Source: UBA1568 sp964488025 (GTDB lineage: Bacteria > Patescibacteriota > Minisyncoccia > Moranbacterales > UBA1568). From it: 64,000 nucleotides of DNA. Below the pieces are notes generated by a model. The model was given only the letters and a program-made list of their open reading frames with translations. It was not told where the DNA came from and did no database searches. The stretch is taken from positions 1 through 64,000 of the forward strand of contig CAZATJ010000002.1 in the NCBI GenBank assembly GCA_964488025.1, in the 5' to 3' direction. Made by a program: the position numbers and the translations under genes. Below are positions 1 through 8,386 of the stretch, one piece after another (position 1 is the stretch's first letter; every line of letters starts with the position of its first letter).

Positions 1-407
1 TTGAGAAGAAACTGATTGAAGAGCGCAATGTGCGTAAGGGTGGTATTCTCTACAAAATCAAGGATGATCCGCGCAAGATGAGGGTCGGTGCTTGGATTGA
101 GCGTTTCTCGCTCGACGAGCTGCCTCAGTTCTTCAATGTCCTCGAGGGGACGATGTCTCTGGTCGGGCCGCGCCCGCACCAGGAGCGTGAAGTGAATCGC
201 TATTCTGAATATCATCGCCGCCTGCTTACCATGCGTCCCGGGGTGACGGGTATGGCTCAGGTATCCGGTCGTTCTGATCTGGCCTTTGAGGACGAGTACC
301 TGCTCGATGTCTTTTATATCGAAAACTGGTCGCTTTGGCTCGATATCATTATCTGTTTCAAGACTGCCGGGGCACTTCTGCGCCGCCGCAAGAATTCCAA
401 GAGATAA
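1..407 (+). CDS. Polyprenyl-phosphate sugar-1-phosphate transferase, C-terminal part (5' truncated by window edge)
   Basis: This is the C-terminal end of a bacterial sugar transferase (PF02397, WcaJ/PglC type). Such enzymes move a sugar-1-phosphate from a nucleotide sugar to undecaprenyl phosphate at the inner membrane face and so start a lipid-linked glycan. Visible family signatures are SLDELPQFFNVLEGTMSLVG followed by PRP, then MRPGVTGMAQVSGR, and the terminal NWSLWLDIIICFKT membrane-associated helix. The frame is open from base 3, so the start lies outside the window. A strong terminator follows, so this gene closes its operon. It fits as the initiating enzyme of the glycan locus that follows. 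Confidence 0.93.
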   Translation, partial: EKKLIEERNVRKGGILYKIKDDPRKMRVGAWIERFSLDELPQFFNVLEGTMSLVGPRPHQEREVNRYSEYHRRLLTMRPGVTGMAQVSGRSDLAFEDEYLLDVFYIENWSLWLDIIICFKTAGALLRRRKNSKR

Positions 408-432
408 CGGCGAAAGAAGAATCAAAAATACA

Positions 433-456
433 AAACCGTCCGGAAGGGCGGTTTTT
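433..456 (+). terminator. Rho-independent terminator after the sugar transferase gene
   Basis: A 9-bp stem, AAACCGTCC with GGGCGGTTT (one G-U pair), closes a GGAA tetraloop and runs into a T-rich tail. Confidence 0.85.
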
Positions 457-461
457 CTTTG

Positions 462-470
462 TGCTATAAT
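462..470 (+). promoter_or_regulatory. Extended -10 promoter (TGC-TATAAT) for the holin-like gene
   Basis: TGCTATAAT lies directly after the terminator and about 25 bases before the ATG at 496. No good -35 box is visible because the terminator occupies that position. The TGC before the -10 hexamer recurs at other promoters in the window. Confidence 0.6.
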
Positions 471-495
471 ATTAGTGTAAATCGTCTAAATATTC

Positions 496-855
496 ATGAC
501 TATGCTTTTGCTCCGCTGGTTGGTGAGTGCGCTCGGGTTTCTGGCACTTTCGCATCTCATTCCCGGGATTACTGTCCAGGGCTTCGGAACCGCTCTTCTG
601 TTGGCATTCGTATGGGGACTGATCAATATCACCATCAAACCGATTCTCATCCTTCTCACTCTGCCGTTCAATATCCTGACGCTGGGTATTTTTACCTTTA
701 TCATCAATGGTTTTCTCCTCTGGATTTTGGGCGGGGCGATTAAGGGCTTTGAAGTCCAGGGATTCTGGGTAGCGGTGCTGGGCGCTCTTTTTCTTTCGGC
801 CGTCAGTTCGCTTTCTCACTGGGCCCTCAGCCATCGAGGAAACGATGAGGACTAG
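496..855 (+). CDS. Phage holin family 4 / YvlD-like membrane protein
   Basis: This 119-residue protein has four hydrophobic segments (about residues 5-23, 30-50, 55-78 and 88-108), as in the Phage_holin_4_2 family (PF04020). The family is named after holins but is widespread as a small bacterial inner-membrane protein of unclear role. The motif FVWGLINITIKPILILLTLP is characteristic. The start is ATG 496; a second in-frame ATG lies two codons later. No Shine-Dalgarno site is seen. It follows its own extended -10 promoter and overlaps the possible start of the next gene, so the two are probably co-transcribed. Confidence 0.8.
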   Translation: MTMLLLRWLVSALGFLALSHLIPGITVQGFGTALLLAFVWGLINITIKPILILLTLPFNILTLGIFTFIINGFLLWILGGAIKGFEVQGFWVAVLGALFLSAVSSLSHWALSHRGNDED

Positions 856-1525
856 TCTTTGTATGAATATGATGTTGCGTCAGATATACGTTACCAAGAT
901 TAAACAATACGTTCCTAAGAGCGTATTTTTAGTCTATAACGTTCTCAAGGAGCGATTTCATATCAAGTTTCCAGAAAGCGCTCTGGCACACCGGTATCTC
1001 GATGGTATGAAGGGGCTCGAGATAGGGGGATCGACACACAATCCCTTTGGACTGAATACCAAAAATGTCGACTATACTGCCGAAACGAACCAGTACAAAA
1101 AACTGGAAGAAAAGTTCGTCGGACAGGCGCTCCCGGTAGATATCGTGGCGCCCGGAGACAATATTCCGCTCCCTGATGAGAGCCAGGACTTTATTGTGAG
1201 CGCCCACGTCATCGAACATTTTCCGGACCCGATTAAAGCACTCAAAGAATGGTACCGACTCGTCCGCCCGGGTGGATACATCTTTATGATTGTCCCGCAC
1301 AAAGAGCGCACGTTTGATAAAGACGAGCCGAGGACAACGCTTCAGGAACTTATTGACCGTCACGAGGGGAAGATGACTGTACGGCCGAACAAAAACGATC
1401 ATTCATCAGTGTGGGTTACAGAAGATATGGTTACACTCGTGAGACATCTCGGCTGGAATATCGTTGAAGTGCAAGAAAAAGATGACAAAGTCGGCAATGG
1501 ATTTACTATTGTGATACAGAAGTAA
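845..1525 (+). CDS. Class I SAM-dependent methyltransferase (Methyltransf_11-like)
   Basis: This is a methyltransferase of up to 226 residues. The SAM-binding glycine motif is GLEIGGSTHNPFG, unusually near residue 57. It is followed by an acidic strand (VDIVAPGDNIPLPDES), then DFIVSAHVIEHFPDP and WYRLVRPGGYIFMIVPH, the hallmark post-I and post-II segments of Methyltransf_11 proteins. In glycan loci these enzymes often methylate sugars or lipid-linked intermediates; the substrate here is unknown. The ATG at 845 overlaps the previous gene by 11 bases. ATG 863, just past that stop, is an equally good start. Neither has an SD site. Confidence 0.8.
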   Translation: MRTSLCMNMMLRQIYVTKIKQYVPKSVFLVYNVLKERFHIKFPESALAHRYLDGMKGLEIGGSTHNPFGLNTKNVDYTAETNQYKKLEEKFVGQALPVDIVAPGDNIPLPDESQDFIVSAHVIEHFPDPIKALKEWYRLVRPGGYIFMIVPHKERTFDKDEPRTTLQELIDRHEGKMTVRPNKNDHSSVWVTEDMVTLVRHLGWNIVEVQEKDDKVGNGFTIVIQK

Positions 1526-1540
1526 CGAGTCTTTAAATGA

Positions 1541-2854
1541 ATGAATGAGTTTAAGGGTATGCGACGAATCGTCACCTTGTTGCAGGAAAGTGTTTTTGTA
1601 CGCAACAGCATCGTTCTTTTTTCGGGAACGATGGTGATGAACGTGCTCAATTACGGTTTTCATTTCTCGCTGGGGCGTCTTGTCGATCCAGAGGTGTATG
1701 GTGCCGTCCAATCCCTGATCGCTCTTCTTGCTATTGTGTCCGTACCAGCAGCTGCACTCGGGATGGTAGCGACCAAATATGGCGCTATCGCCAAGGCACG
1801 TGACGATCGTGCTTTCGGGTGGGATCTTTTTTCCTATCTCAACAAGCGGATTATCAGATACGGCTGGCCACTGGTCGTGGTCGGGCTACTTCTTACTCCA
1901 TTGGTGCAGTCATTTCTTCAAATTGATGACGTACTTGCCGTTTCGCTCTTGTGGATACTCGCGGCACTGACGTTTTTTTCATCGGCCAGTGTCGGTATTC
2001 TTTCGGGCTGGCAACAGTTTGGATCCGTCAATAGAGCCAATATTACCAGTTCCTCAGTTAAAATCCTTTTTGGTGTTTCACTGGCTTGGCTCGGTTTTGG
2101 CCTGGATGGTATCATTTTCGGCATCGTTTTGGCGGGAATCATCGGGTATGTCGTTTCGGTGAGGGGATTACGATTTCTCAAGCCGAGAGAGGAAACAGTA
2201 GTGGGGGCACAAACAGAAAAAGAAAAGACCCTTTTCGATTTTTCGTCGGTCCGAGGGTATGTCGCCACGGCATTTATGGGGACGCTTGGATTAGTGGTTC
2301 TTGGTAATGTCGATATCGTTTTGGCGAAACATTCTCTTTCGCCGGAAATGGCCGGGGCCTATGGGGCATTGGTCGTCGTATCCAAAGTGATTTTCTTCGT
2401 AACGGGTGTGATTGCGTCTGTTTTGTTTACGATGTCATCAGAATCCGTCGAAAAGAATAAGGAGCAACCACAGAATTTCTCCGTTTTCTGGATGGCACTC
2501 GCCCTGACGACATTCATATCTGCCGTAGCGGTGGCTGGTTACTTCCTCATGCCTCATTTCGTGATGAGCGTGTTCTTTGGGGACAAATATCTAGCGGTTG
2601 CGCCGATGCTTGGTTGGTTCGGGCTGGTGGCAGGGTTGTATGCGGTCGTGAACCTCATTCTCCAGCAGCTCCTTTCGATGCAGGTGACGCTTGCCGCGCA
2701 GTGGTTACTCGGAATAGTGGCGGTGGAGTCTCTCGCGATTTTTTTCTTCGGATCAACCATTTTTTCGATTATTATCATAGTGATCGGTACTCAAATAGTA
2801 GCGCTTTTGTCCGGTTTGTTCTTTATCTGGAAAACGTGTAAAATACAGAGGTAA
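1541..2854 (+). CDS. Oligosaccharide flippase (Wzx-like, MOP superfamily)
   Basis: This 437-residue polytopic protein has about 12 hydrophobic segments. The N-terminal signature GTMVMNVLNYGFHFSLGRL, then VDPEVYGAVQSL, is typical of polysaccharide biosynthesis / MurJ-MATE-like flippases. These proteins turn undecaprenyl-linked oligosaccharides to the outer membrane leaflet. It sits between a methyltransferase and a GT2 gene at the beginning of the glycan operon. A second flippase lies at 34652-36121. The start is ATG 1541 with no SD site; an overlapping ATG at 1537 is out of frame. Confidence 0.85.
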   Translation: MNEFKGMRRIVTLLQESVFVRNSIVLFSGTMVMNVLNYGFHFSLGRLVDPEVYGAVQSLIALLAIVSVPAAALGMVATKYGAIAKARDDRAFGWDLFSYLNKRIIRYGWPLVVVGLLLTPLVQSFLQIDDVLAVSLLWILAALTFFSSASVGILSGWQQFGSVNRANITSSSVKILFGVSLAWLGFGLDGIIFGIVLAGIIGYVVSVRGLRFLKPREETVVGAQTEKEKTLFDFSSVRGYVATAFMGTLGLVVLGNVDIVLAKHSLSPEMAGAYGALVVVSKVIFFVTGVIASVLFTMSSESVEKNKEQPQNFSVFWMALALTTFISAVAVAGYFLMPHFVMSVFFGDKYLAVAPMLGWFGLVAGLYAVVNLILQQLLSMQVTLAAQWLLGIVAVESLAIFFFGSTIFSIIIIVIGTQIVALLSGLFFIWKTCKIQR

Positions 2855-2879
2855 AAGGGATTATTCCCCTTGTTTTTCT

Positions 2880-3830
2880 ATGAAAAAACTCATTTCTATC
2901 GTCATTCCGACATATAACGAAGAACAAAATATTCCTCTTGTGGCCGAGGAAATCGGCAAAGTTTTTTTGACGCTTCCCGACTATGATTACGAGATTATTT
3001 TCGTCAATGACGGGAGCCAGGATAACAGTTTGCTCGAGATTCTTCGCTTGAGTGAGAAAGAGAACAGAATCAAAGGGCTGGATTTTTCGCGTAACTTTGG
3101 CAAAGAACCGGCAACGTCGGCCGGGTGTCACGCCGCCCATGGGGATGCTGTTATCACCATGGACGCTGATTTGCAGCATCCGCCAGTGCTTATTCTGAAG
3201 TTTCTGGAATTATGGGAGCAGGGGGCAGAAGTTGTCTATACCGTGCGCAAAGAAAATAAAGGAGCCGGTTGGTTCAAAAAACTCTCTTCCAAGCTCTTTT
3301 ACTATATTTTCAACAAGGTTTCTGGAATGCAGACGGAGTCCGGATCGACCGACTTTCGTTTGATGGATAAGAAGGTGATCGAGGTATTTCGGAAATTTCC
3401 GGAACGGGAACGGATGTTTCGGGGGATGATTGACTGGATGGGGTACAGGCGTGCCAAAGTGGAGTTCATCGCACCGGAGCGTATCCATGGCAATGCGAAC
3501 TATTCCTATAACAAATTGTTTCAGCTCGCGCTTAATAGTTTCACATCATTTTCACTTCTGCCACTTCGGATGGCTGGGTATTTTGGCGTGTTTATCACGG
3601 CGGTAAGTGGGATTTTGCTCACCGTGATGCTGGTTTCTTACTGGTTTTTCAATCCAAGCCTGTTCACGCCGATCGCTATTCTCGGCGTGAGCAATATGTT
3701 TCTCATCGGTATCGTACTTATTTCGCTCGGCTTTATCGCGCTCTATATCGCCCGTATTCACAACGAAGTGATCAATCGCCCGCTGTATATCGTACGAGAG
3801 AAAGTGAATATTATCGAACATCAGAATTAA
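2880..3830 (+). CDS. GT2 glycosyltransferase, DPM1/GtrB-like with C-terminal membrane anchor
   Basis: This 316-residue protein has an N-terminal GT-A domain (SIVIPTYNEEQNIPLV; FVNDGSQDNS; metal-binding DADLQHP) and two C-terminal transmembrane segments (about residues 235-260 and 270-295). This is the usual build of polyprenyl-phosphate sugar synthases such as GtrB and ArnC, which load a sugar onto a lipid carrier on the cytoplasmic side. The product would feed the GT39-type enzymes further along. The last about 18 codons are duplicated after the next gene (see 3765-3818 and 4672-4725), so this C-terminus may be a replacement delivered by an insertion. Confidence 0.9.
   Translation: MKKLISIVIPTYNEEQNIPLVAEEIGKVFLTLPDYDYEIIFVNDGSQDNSLLEILRLSEKENRIKGLDFSRNFGKEPATSAGCHAAHGDAVITMDADLQHPPVLILKFLELWEQGAEVVYTVRKENKGAGWFKKLSSKLFYYIFNKVSGMQTESGSTDFRLMDKKVIEVFRKFPERERMFRGMIDWMGYRRAKVEFIAPERIHGNANYSYNKLFQLALNSFTSFSLLPLRMAGYFGVFITAVSGILLTVMLVSYWFFNPSLFTPIAILGVSNMFLIGIVLISLGFIALYIARIHNEVINRPLYIVREKVNIIEHQN
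3765..3818 (+). repeat. 54-bp direct repeat, copy 1 (3' end of the GT2 gene)
   Basis: This segment matches 4672-4725 at 48 of 54 positions. Both copies read in frame as EVINRPLYIVREKVNI plus two more residues (IE here, VE in copy 2). Five of the six differences are silent and the sixth is Ile to Val, so the copies diverged while both were translated. The BRO/DinD gene lies between them. Confidence 0.85.
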
Positions 3831-3832
3831 GT

Positions 3833-4678
3833 ATGAAAAAAAACACTCAAAATTCATTAGCAATTTTTGAAACATACAAGATTCGTCGTGTATATGACGA
3901 ACAAAAAGAAGCCTGGTATTTTTCCGTGATTGATATAATCGCTGTGCTTATCGAGCAAAAAGACTTTAAAAGAGCTAAAAGTTATTGGACTACTCTGAAA
4001 AATCGTCTCAAGAAAGAAGGGAGTGAGTTGGTCACAATGTGTGACCAACTCAAAATGCAGTCCGCTGATGGAAAATTTTACAATACCGATGTCGCCAACG
4101 TGGAAGCAATCTTGCGATTAGTCCAATCTATTCCCAGTAAGAAAGCCGAGCCGATGAAACTTTGGCTGGCACGTGTTGGATTTGAGCGAATGCAGGAGAT
4201 GAATGATCCGGAAAGAGCCTTGAATCGTAGTCGTGAGTATTGGCAAAAACAGGGTAGAAGTGAAAAATGGATACAGCAGAGGATGACAGGACAAGAAACG
4301 AGGAATAAATTGACTGATTATTGGAGTGAACACGGGGTGAAAAAAGGCGATGAGTTTGCCATTCTTACGAATATTATCCACGAGGAGTGGAGTGATTTGT
4401 CGGTAAAAAATCACAAAAATCTGAAAGGTTTGAAGACACAAAATCTTCGAGATCACATGAGCGAAGAAGAGTTGATTTTTTCTGCTTTAGCGGAACTTTC
4501 AACGAGAAGGATTGCAGAAACGGAAGAGACAAAAGGCTTAGAAGCCAATAAAATTCCTGCCAAGAAAGGTGGTAAAATTGCAAAGGACGCCAGAATGGCT
4601 TTGGAAGAAAAAATTGGTAAAAGTGTCATTACGGGTCAGAATTTTTTACCAAAACAAAAAAGAAGGCTAATGAAGTAA
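3833..4678 (+). CDS. BRO-N / DinD-like protein (inserted cassette)
   Basis: This 281-residue protein has an N-terminal BRO-N-like domain (about residues 8-115; YKIRRVYDEQKEAWYFSVID and VANVEAILRLVQ). The C-terminal half resembles E. coli DNA-damage-inducible protein D: KGDEFAILTNIIHEEW, then LKGLKTQNLRDHMSEEELIF and a basic tail. BRO-N domains bind DNA in phage antirepressors. DinD is an SOS-regulated protein that inhibits RecA filaments. The gene starts 2 bases after the GT2 stop, has no SD site and is unrelated to glycan synthesis. It is bounded by the 54-bp duplication, and its own TAA stop is supplied by the second repeat copy. This marks it as an insertion. Confidence 0.8.
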   Translation: MKKNTQNSLAIFETYKIRRVYDEQKEAWYFSVIDIIAVLIEQKDFKRAKSYWTTLKNRLKKEGSELVTMCDQLKMQSADGKFYNTDVANVEAILRLVQSIPSKKAEPMKLWLARVGFERMQEMNDPERALNRSREYWQKQGRSEKWIQQRMTGQETRNKLTDYWSEHGVKKGDEFAILTNIIHEEWSDLSVKNHKNLKGLKTQNLRDHMSEEELIFSALAELSTRRIAETEETKGLEANKIPAKKGGKIAKDARMALEEKIGKSVITGQNFLPKQKRRLMK

Positions 4679-4770
4679 TCAATCGCCCGCTGTATATCGT
4701 GAGGGAGAAAGTGAATATTGTTGAAAAATATAGTTCCAAAGTTCTGATTTCAATATATGCAAAACAATAG
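4672..4770 (+). pseudogene. Detached C-terminal end of a GT2 gene (regenerated or displaced by the BRO/DinD insertion)
   Basis: The first 54 bases repeat the end of the GT2 gene at 2880-3830. The frame then runs on for 14 further codons (from KYSSKVLI) to TAG at 4768-4770, which overlaps the start of the next gene by 14 bases. Such an overlap is normal for this operon. This is therefore probably the original end of the GT2 gene, cut off when 3833-4678 arrived. There is no start codon of its own. Translation is unlikely. Confidence 0.6.
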
Positions 4771-5581
4771 CCCGAAAATTTCCGTATTGATGACCGTCTA
4801 TAACGCCGAGCGATTCCTTGGCGAAGCGATCGAGAGTGTCTTGAATCAGACCTTCAAGGATTTTGAACTCGTCATACTGGATGATTGTTCGGTTGATTCC
4901 AGCTGGCAGATTATCCAAAAGTATGCCCAGCAGGACGAACGGATCGTCGCTATCAAGAATGATACGAATTTAGGAGGATGCGAGAATCTCAACAAGGGAT
5001 TAAAGCTTCTGAGAGGTGTGTATATGGCGCGCCATGATAATGATGACTGGTCATTTCCCGATAGGTTGGAAAAACAATTCAATTATCTGGAAGCTCATCC
5101 AGAAGTGGGGGTTGTCGGCGGGGCGATAGAAATAATAGATGTAGCCGGAAAAACAATCGGGAAAAGAACCTATAATATTTCGGATGCTGAAATCAGGGGA
5201 AAAATATTTCGCTATAGCCCGTTCGCTCACCCGCTGGTGATGATACGCAAGTCGGCTCTCGATAAAGCGGGATGTTTTTATGATCCGGTTTTCGCTCCGG
5301 CCGATGATTATGATATGTGGTTCAGAATTGGAAAAGTGGCAAAATTAGCCAACTTGCCGGATGTGCTTCTGAAATACAGGATGGTACCAGGGTCAATCAC
5401 AGCTGGATCTACGAAAAAAATGGAGGTCACGACCCTGCGGGTGCGACACAAGTATGGCAAGGATGATTTTTATCGATTTGGTTGGTTCGATAGGATGTAT
5501 ACGTATTGCCACAAGTGTACGATAAACCTGTTATCATCAAGGCTGAAGATTTATCTGTATAATATTTTTCGAAATGAGTAA
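4757..5581 (+). CDS. GT2 family glycosyltransferase
   Basis: This 274-residue enzyme has the full N-terminal GT2 signature (ISVLMTVYNAERFLGEAIES, VLNQTF, LDDCSVDSS), the metal/nucleotide motif ARHDNDDWS near residue 93, and a later ADDYDMWFRI acceptor-side motif. It lacks transmembrane segments and so is probably a cytosolic or peripheral enzyme adding one sugar to the lipid-linked chain. The donor cannot be told from sequence. The start overlaps the displaced GT2 tail by 14 bases, and the stop overlaps the next gene by 8 bases, so translation is probably coupled. Confidence 0.88.
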   Translation: MQNNSPKISVLMTVYNAERFLGEAIESVLNQTFKDFELVILDDCSVDSSWQIIQKYAQQDERIVAIKNDTNLGGCENLNKGLKLLRGVYMARHDNDDWSFPDRLEKQFNYLEAHPEVGVVGGAIEIIDVAGKTIGKRTYNISDAEIRGKIFRYSPFAHPLVMIRKSALDKAGCFYDPVFAPADDYDMWFRIGKVAKLANLPDVLLKYRMVPGSITAGSTKKMEVTTLRVRHKYGKDDFYRFGWFDRMYTYCHKCTINLLSSRLKIYLYNIFRNE

Positions 5582-6353
5582 GGTGATGGAAAATAAAAAA
5601 ACTATTCTTATTACGGGAGGGGCATCGGGACTGGGCAAGGTGATTGCTCAGCGTTTAGCGAGGGGAAACCACACTATTTATTGTACCTCGCGGAAAGATG
5701 AATTTTCAGCAGCCGAAAATATTCATTTCTTGAAAATGGATATCACTTCTGACGCCGATGTGAAAGCTGTCGTAAATGAGATAATGATCAAGGAAAAGCG
5801 CATCGATGTCGTGATAAATAATGCTGGTATCACGCTGTCGGGTCCGACACTGGAATTTTCACCGGATGATTTCAAAAAGATTCTCGATACGAACGTGATC
5901 GGTTCATTCAGACTGATCAAGGAAATCTTTTCTTTTCCTCCGAAGCCGCAATTGGTGATCAATATCACCTCGCTGAACGGCTCCCTATCTTTTCCTCATT
6001 TCGGTCTGTATAGTGCTTCGAAATTTGCGGCGGAAGCTTTGGGCCTGGCGCTCCGCTATGAACTGAGTCCGACGACACAGGTGGTGAATGTCGCACCCGG
6101 GGCGTTGCTAGCAGAATCGTCCAAAAAAATGTCGCATAAATCTGCCAGGGAAAAAATTAAGCTTCTGAATTGGCTGATGCCGCTCACTTCACAGGAAGAT
6201 GTTGCGAAAAAAATCAAAAGCCTGATCCACGCCCGATCGGTACCGGCGAAAGTCCTCATCGGAAGGGACGCGAAGATAATCAATATGATGCAGAAATTTT
6301 TACCATTTTCTGTTTTTGATAGGATAGTTTTCTATATCTGGAGAAAGAAATGA
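5574..6353 (+). CDS. Classical short-chain dehydrogenase/reductase (SDR)
   Basis: This 259-residue NAD(P)-dependent oxidoreductase shows the complete classical SDR set: cofactor motif TGGASGLG (residues about 14-21), NNAG, the catalytic Ser in NITSLNGS, and YSASK. The substrate may be a nucleotide-activated or lipid-linked sugar, by context only. The listed start overlaps the preceding GT2 gene by 8 bases; ATG 5586, four codons later, is an alternative. A C-terminal hydrophobic stretch (MMQKFLPFSVFDRIVFYIW) suggests peripheral membrane contact. Confidence 0.88.
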   Translation: MSKVMENKKTILITGGASGLGKVIAQRLARGNHTIYCTSRKDEFSAAENIHFLKMDITSDADVKAVVNEIMIKEKRIDVVINNAGITLSGPTLEFSPDDFKKILDTNVIGSFRLIKEIFSFPPKPQLVINITSLNGSLSFPHFGLYSASKFAAEALGLALRYELSPTTQVVNVAPGALLAESSKKMSHKSAREKIKLLNWLMPLTSQEDVAKKIKSLIHARSVPAKVLIGRDAKIINMMQKFLPFSVFDRIVFYIWRKK

Positions 6354-6411
6354 CACTTTTTTACTGAAATACTTTGATCTGATTATTTTTTACAAACGTA
6401 AATAAGAATAT

Positions 6412-7452
6412 ATGAAAAAAGCGTTGATTACCGGGATTACAGGACAGGACGGGTCATATTTGGCAGAATTACTACTTGAAAAAGGGTATGAAGTGCATGG
6501 AATTATTCGACGTGCCTCGACGTTCAATACTTCTCGCATTGATCATCTCTATCAGGATCCGCATGTCAATGGTGTGAGATTTTTTCTGCATTATGGGGAT
6601 CTTTCCGATAGCAGTAACATATCCAGAATCATAGAAAAAGTTCAACCTGATGAAATATATCATCTTGGTGCACAGAGTCATGTTCGCGTGAGCTTTGATA
6701 TACCAGAATATACGGGCGATGTCGTTGGGCTCGGGACAGTCCGTATCTTGGATGCGATCAAGGAGTCGGGAATCAAAACGAAATTCTATCAGGCATCATC
6801 GTCAGAAATGTTTGGGCTGGTGCAGGAAACCCCCCAGAAAGAAACGACCCCTTTTTATCCGCGATCTCCCTACGCATGCGCGAAGGTGTATGCGTATTGG
6901 ATTACAAGAAATTATCGTGAGAGTTACGGATTATATGCGTGCAACGGCATTCTTTTCAATCATGAATCGCCGCGACGCGGAGAAACGTTCGTTACGAGAA
7001 AAGTGACGCGCGGGTTGGCAAGAATAGTGTGTGGCTTGGAAGAGAAACTTTACTTAGGAAATATCGATGCCAAGAGGGATTGGGGATACGCCAAGGATTA
7101 TGTCGAAGGTATGTGGCGTATGCTCCAGCAAGAGATGCCGGATGATTATCTTCTTGCGACCGGCGAGACGCACACAGTTCGGGAATTTATCGAAGAGACT
7201 GCGAAGCTGCTTGGCATGAATCTGGTATGGGAAGGGGAGGGAGTAAACGAAAAAGGAAGAGACAAAAAAACGGATAAGATAATAATCGAGATTGATCCGA
7301 AATATTTTCGTCCGTCGGAGGTAGATTTGCTCATTGGCGATCCCGCGAAGGCAAAGGAGAAGCTCGGGTGGGAACCGAAGACGAAATTCCATGAACTTGT
7401 GAAAATAATGACCGAAGCCGACCTTGCCACCGCTAAAAGTCAGATGAAATAG
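6412..7452 (+). CDS. gmd: GDP-mannose 4,6-dehydratase
   Basis: This 346-residue enzyme converts GDP-D-mannose to GDP-4-keto-6-deoxymannose. The NADP-binding motif GITGQDGSYLAELLLEKGYE, the HGIIRRAS loop, the SSSEMFG serine motif, the catalytic SPYACAK and the substrate loop NHESPRRGETFVTRK match Gmd closely in order and spacing. Length is normal for the family. The next gene, fcl, starts 4 bases after this stop and completes GDP-L-fucose synthesis, so the glycan probably contains fucose or a related 6-deoxyhexose. No SD site precedes the ATG. Confidence 0.97.
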   Translation: MKKALITGITGQDGSYLAELLLEKGYEVHGIIRRASTFNTSRIDHLYQDPHVNGVRFFLHYGDLSDSSNISRIIEKVQPDEIYHLGAQSHVRVSFDIPEYTGDVVGLGTVRILDAIKESGIKTKFYQASSSEMFGLVQETPQKETTPFYPRSPYACAKVYAYWITRNYRESYGLYACNGILFNHESPRRGETFVTRKVTRGLARIVCGLEEKLYLGNIDAKRDWGYAKDYVEGMWRMLQQEMPDDYLLATGETHTVREFIEETAKLLGMNLVWEGEGVNEKGRDKKTDKIIIEIDPKYFRPSEVDLLIGDPAKAKEKLGWEPKTKFHELVKIMTEADLATAKSQMK

Positions 7453-7456
7453 ATGT

Positions 7457-8386
7457 ATGGATAATGGATCAAAAATATATGTCGCCGGCCATCACGGGCT
7501 AGTGGGCTCGGCGATTGTCCGAAAGCTTCGGGAGAAAGGATATGAAAATCTTATTTTGAAAGCGCGGGTGGAGCTGGATCTTTTGAGCCAGCGAGCCGTG
7601 GATGAATTTTTTGAGAAAGAGAAGCCTGAGTATGTTTTTTTGGCGGCAGCAAAAGTCGGAGGAATACTTGCGAACAAGACCAAGAAAGCCGATTTCATTT
7701 ATGAGAATCTCCAGATTCAGAACAACATCATCCACAGTGCCTGGAAGATGGGCGTCAAAAAGCTTCTCTTTCTCGGGTCATCCTGTATCTATCCGAAACT
7801 CTGCGCGCAACCGATCAAGGAAGAATACCTGATGACCGGTCCGCTCGAGGAGACGAACGATGCTTATGCGATAGCGAAAATCGCTGGTATCAAGATGTGC
7901 CAGAGCTTCAATGAGCAGTATGATACCAATTTTATTTCTGCTATGCCCACGAACCTCTATGGTCCAAACGATAATTTTGACCTGGGGAGTTCACATGTAC
8001 TGCCAGCCATGATTCGGAAATTCCACGAGGCAAAGGTTTCTGGAGCGAAAGAGGTGGTTCTGTGGGGCACCGGTTCGCCAAAAAGGGAGTTTCTGCACGT
8101 GGATGATCTCGCTGATGCGGTGGTTTTCCTCATGAATAATTATTCCGAATCCGAAATTGTGAATATTGGTACCGGCAAAGATATATCGATCAAGGAGCTC
8201 GCTGAAAAAATAAAAAAAGTTGTCGGATATGCAGGAGCAATCGTGTGGGACACGGAAAAACCAGATGGAACACCGCGCAAACTGCTCAATGTTGATAGAC
8301 TCCATAATTTGGGATGGCGGCATCGGGTGTCGCTCGATGATGGGACAAGAGAAACGTATAAGTGGTTTATGAAAAATATATGTTAG
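7457..8386 (+). CDS. fcl: GDP-L-fucose synthase
   Basis: This 309-residue epimerase/reductase converts GDP-4-keto-6-deoxymannose to GDP-L-fucose. The cofactor motif GHHGLVGSAI is the H-rich variant typical of Fcl/WcaG. LGSSCIYPK, the catalytic YAIAK and MPTNLYGPNDNFDL are all present. It follows gmd with a 4-base gap, and its stop overlaps the likely start of the next gene. Together gmd and fcl give a complete two-step fucose donor pathway from GDP-mannose; no mannose-1-phosphate guanylyltransferase is in this window. Confidence 0.97.
   Translation: MDNGSKIYVAGHHGLVGSAIVRKLREKGYENLILKARVELDLLSQRAVDEFFEKEKPEYVFLAAAKVGGILANKTKKADFIYENLQIQNNIIHSAWKMGVKKLLFLGSSCIYPKLCAQPIKEEYLMTGPLEETNDAYAIAKIAGIKMCQSFNEQYDTNFISAMPTNLYGPNDNFDLGSSHVLPAMIRKFHEAKVSGAKEVVLWGTGSPKREFLHVDDLADAVVFLMNNYSESEIVNIGTGKDISIKELAEKIKKVVGYAGAIVWDTEKPDGTPRKLLNVDRLHNLGWRHRVSLDDGTRETYKWFMKNIC

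Noticed and set aside
1918..2268. Minus-strand frame inside the first flippase gene
   Set aside because: It is a shadow of a clear polytopic membrane protein, with no start signals.
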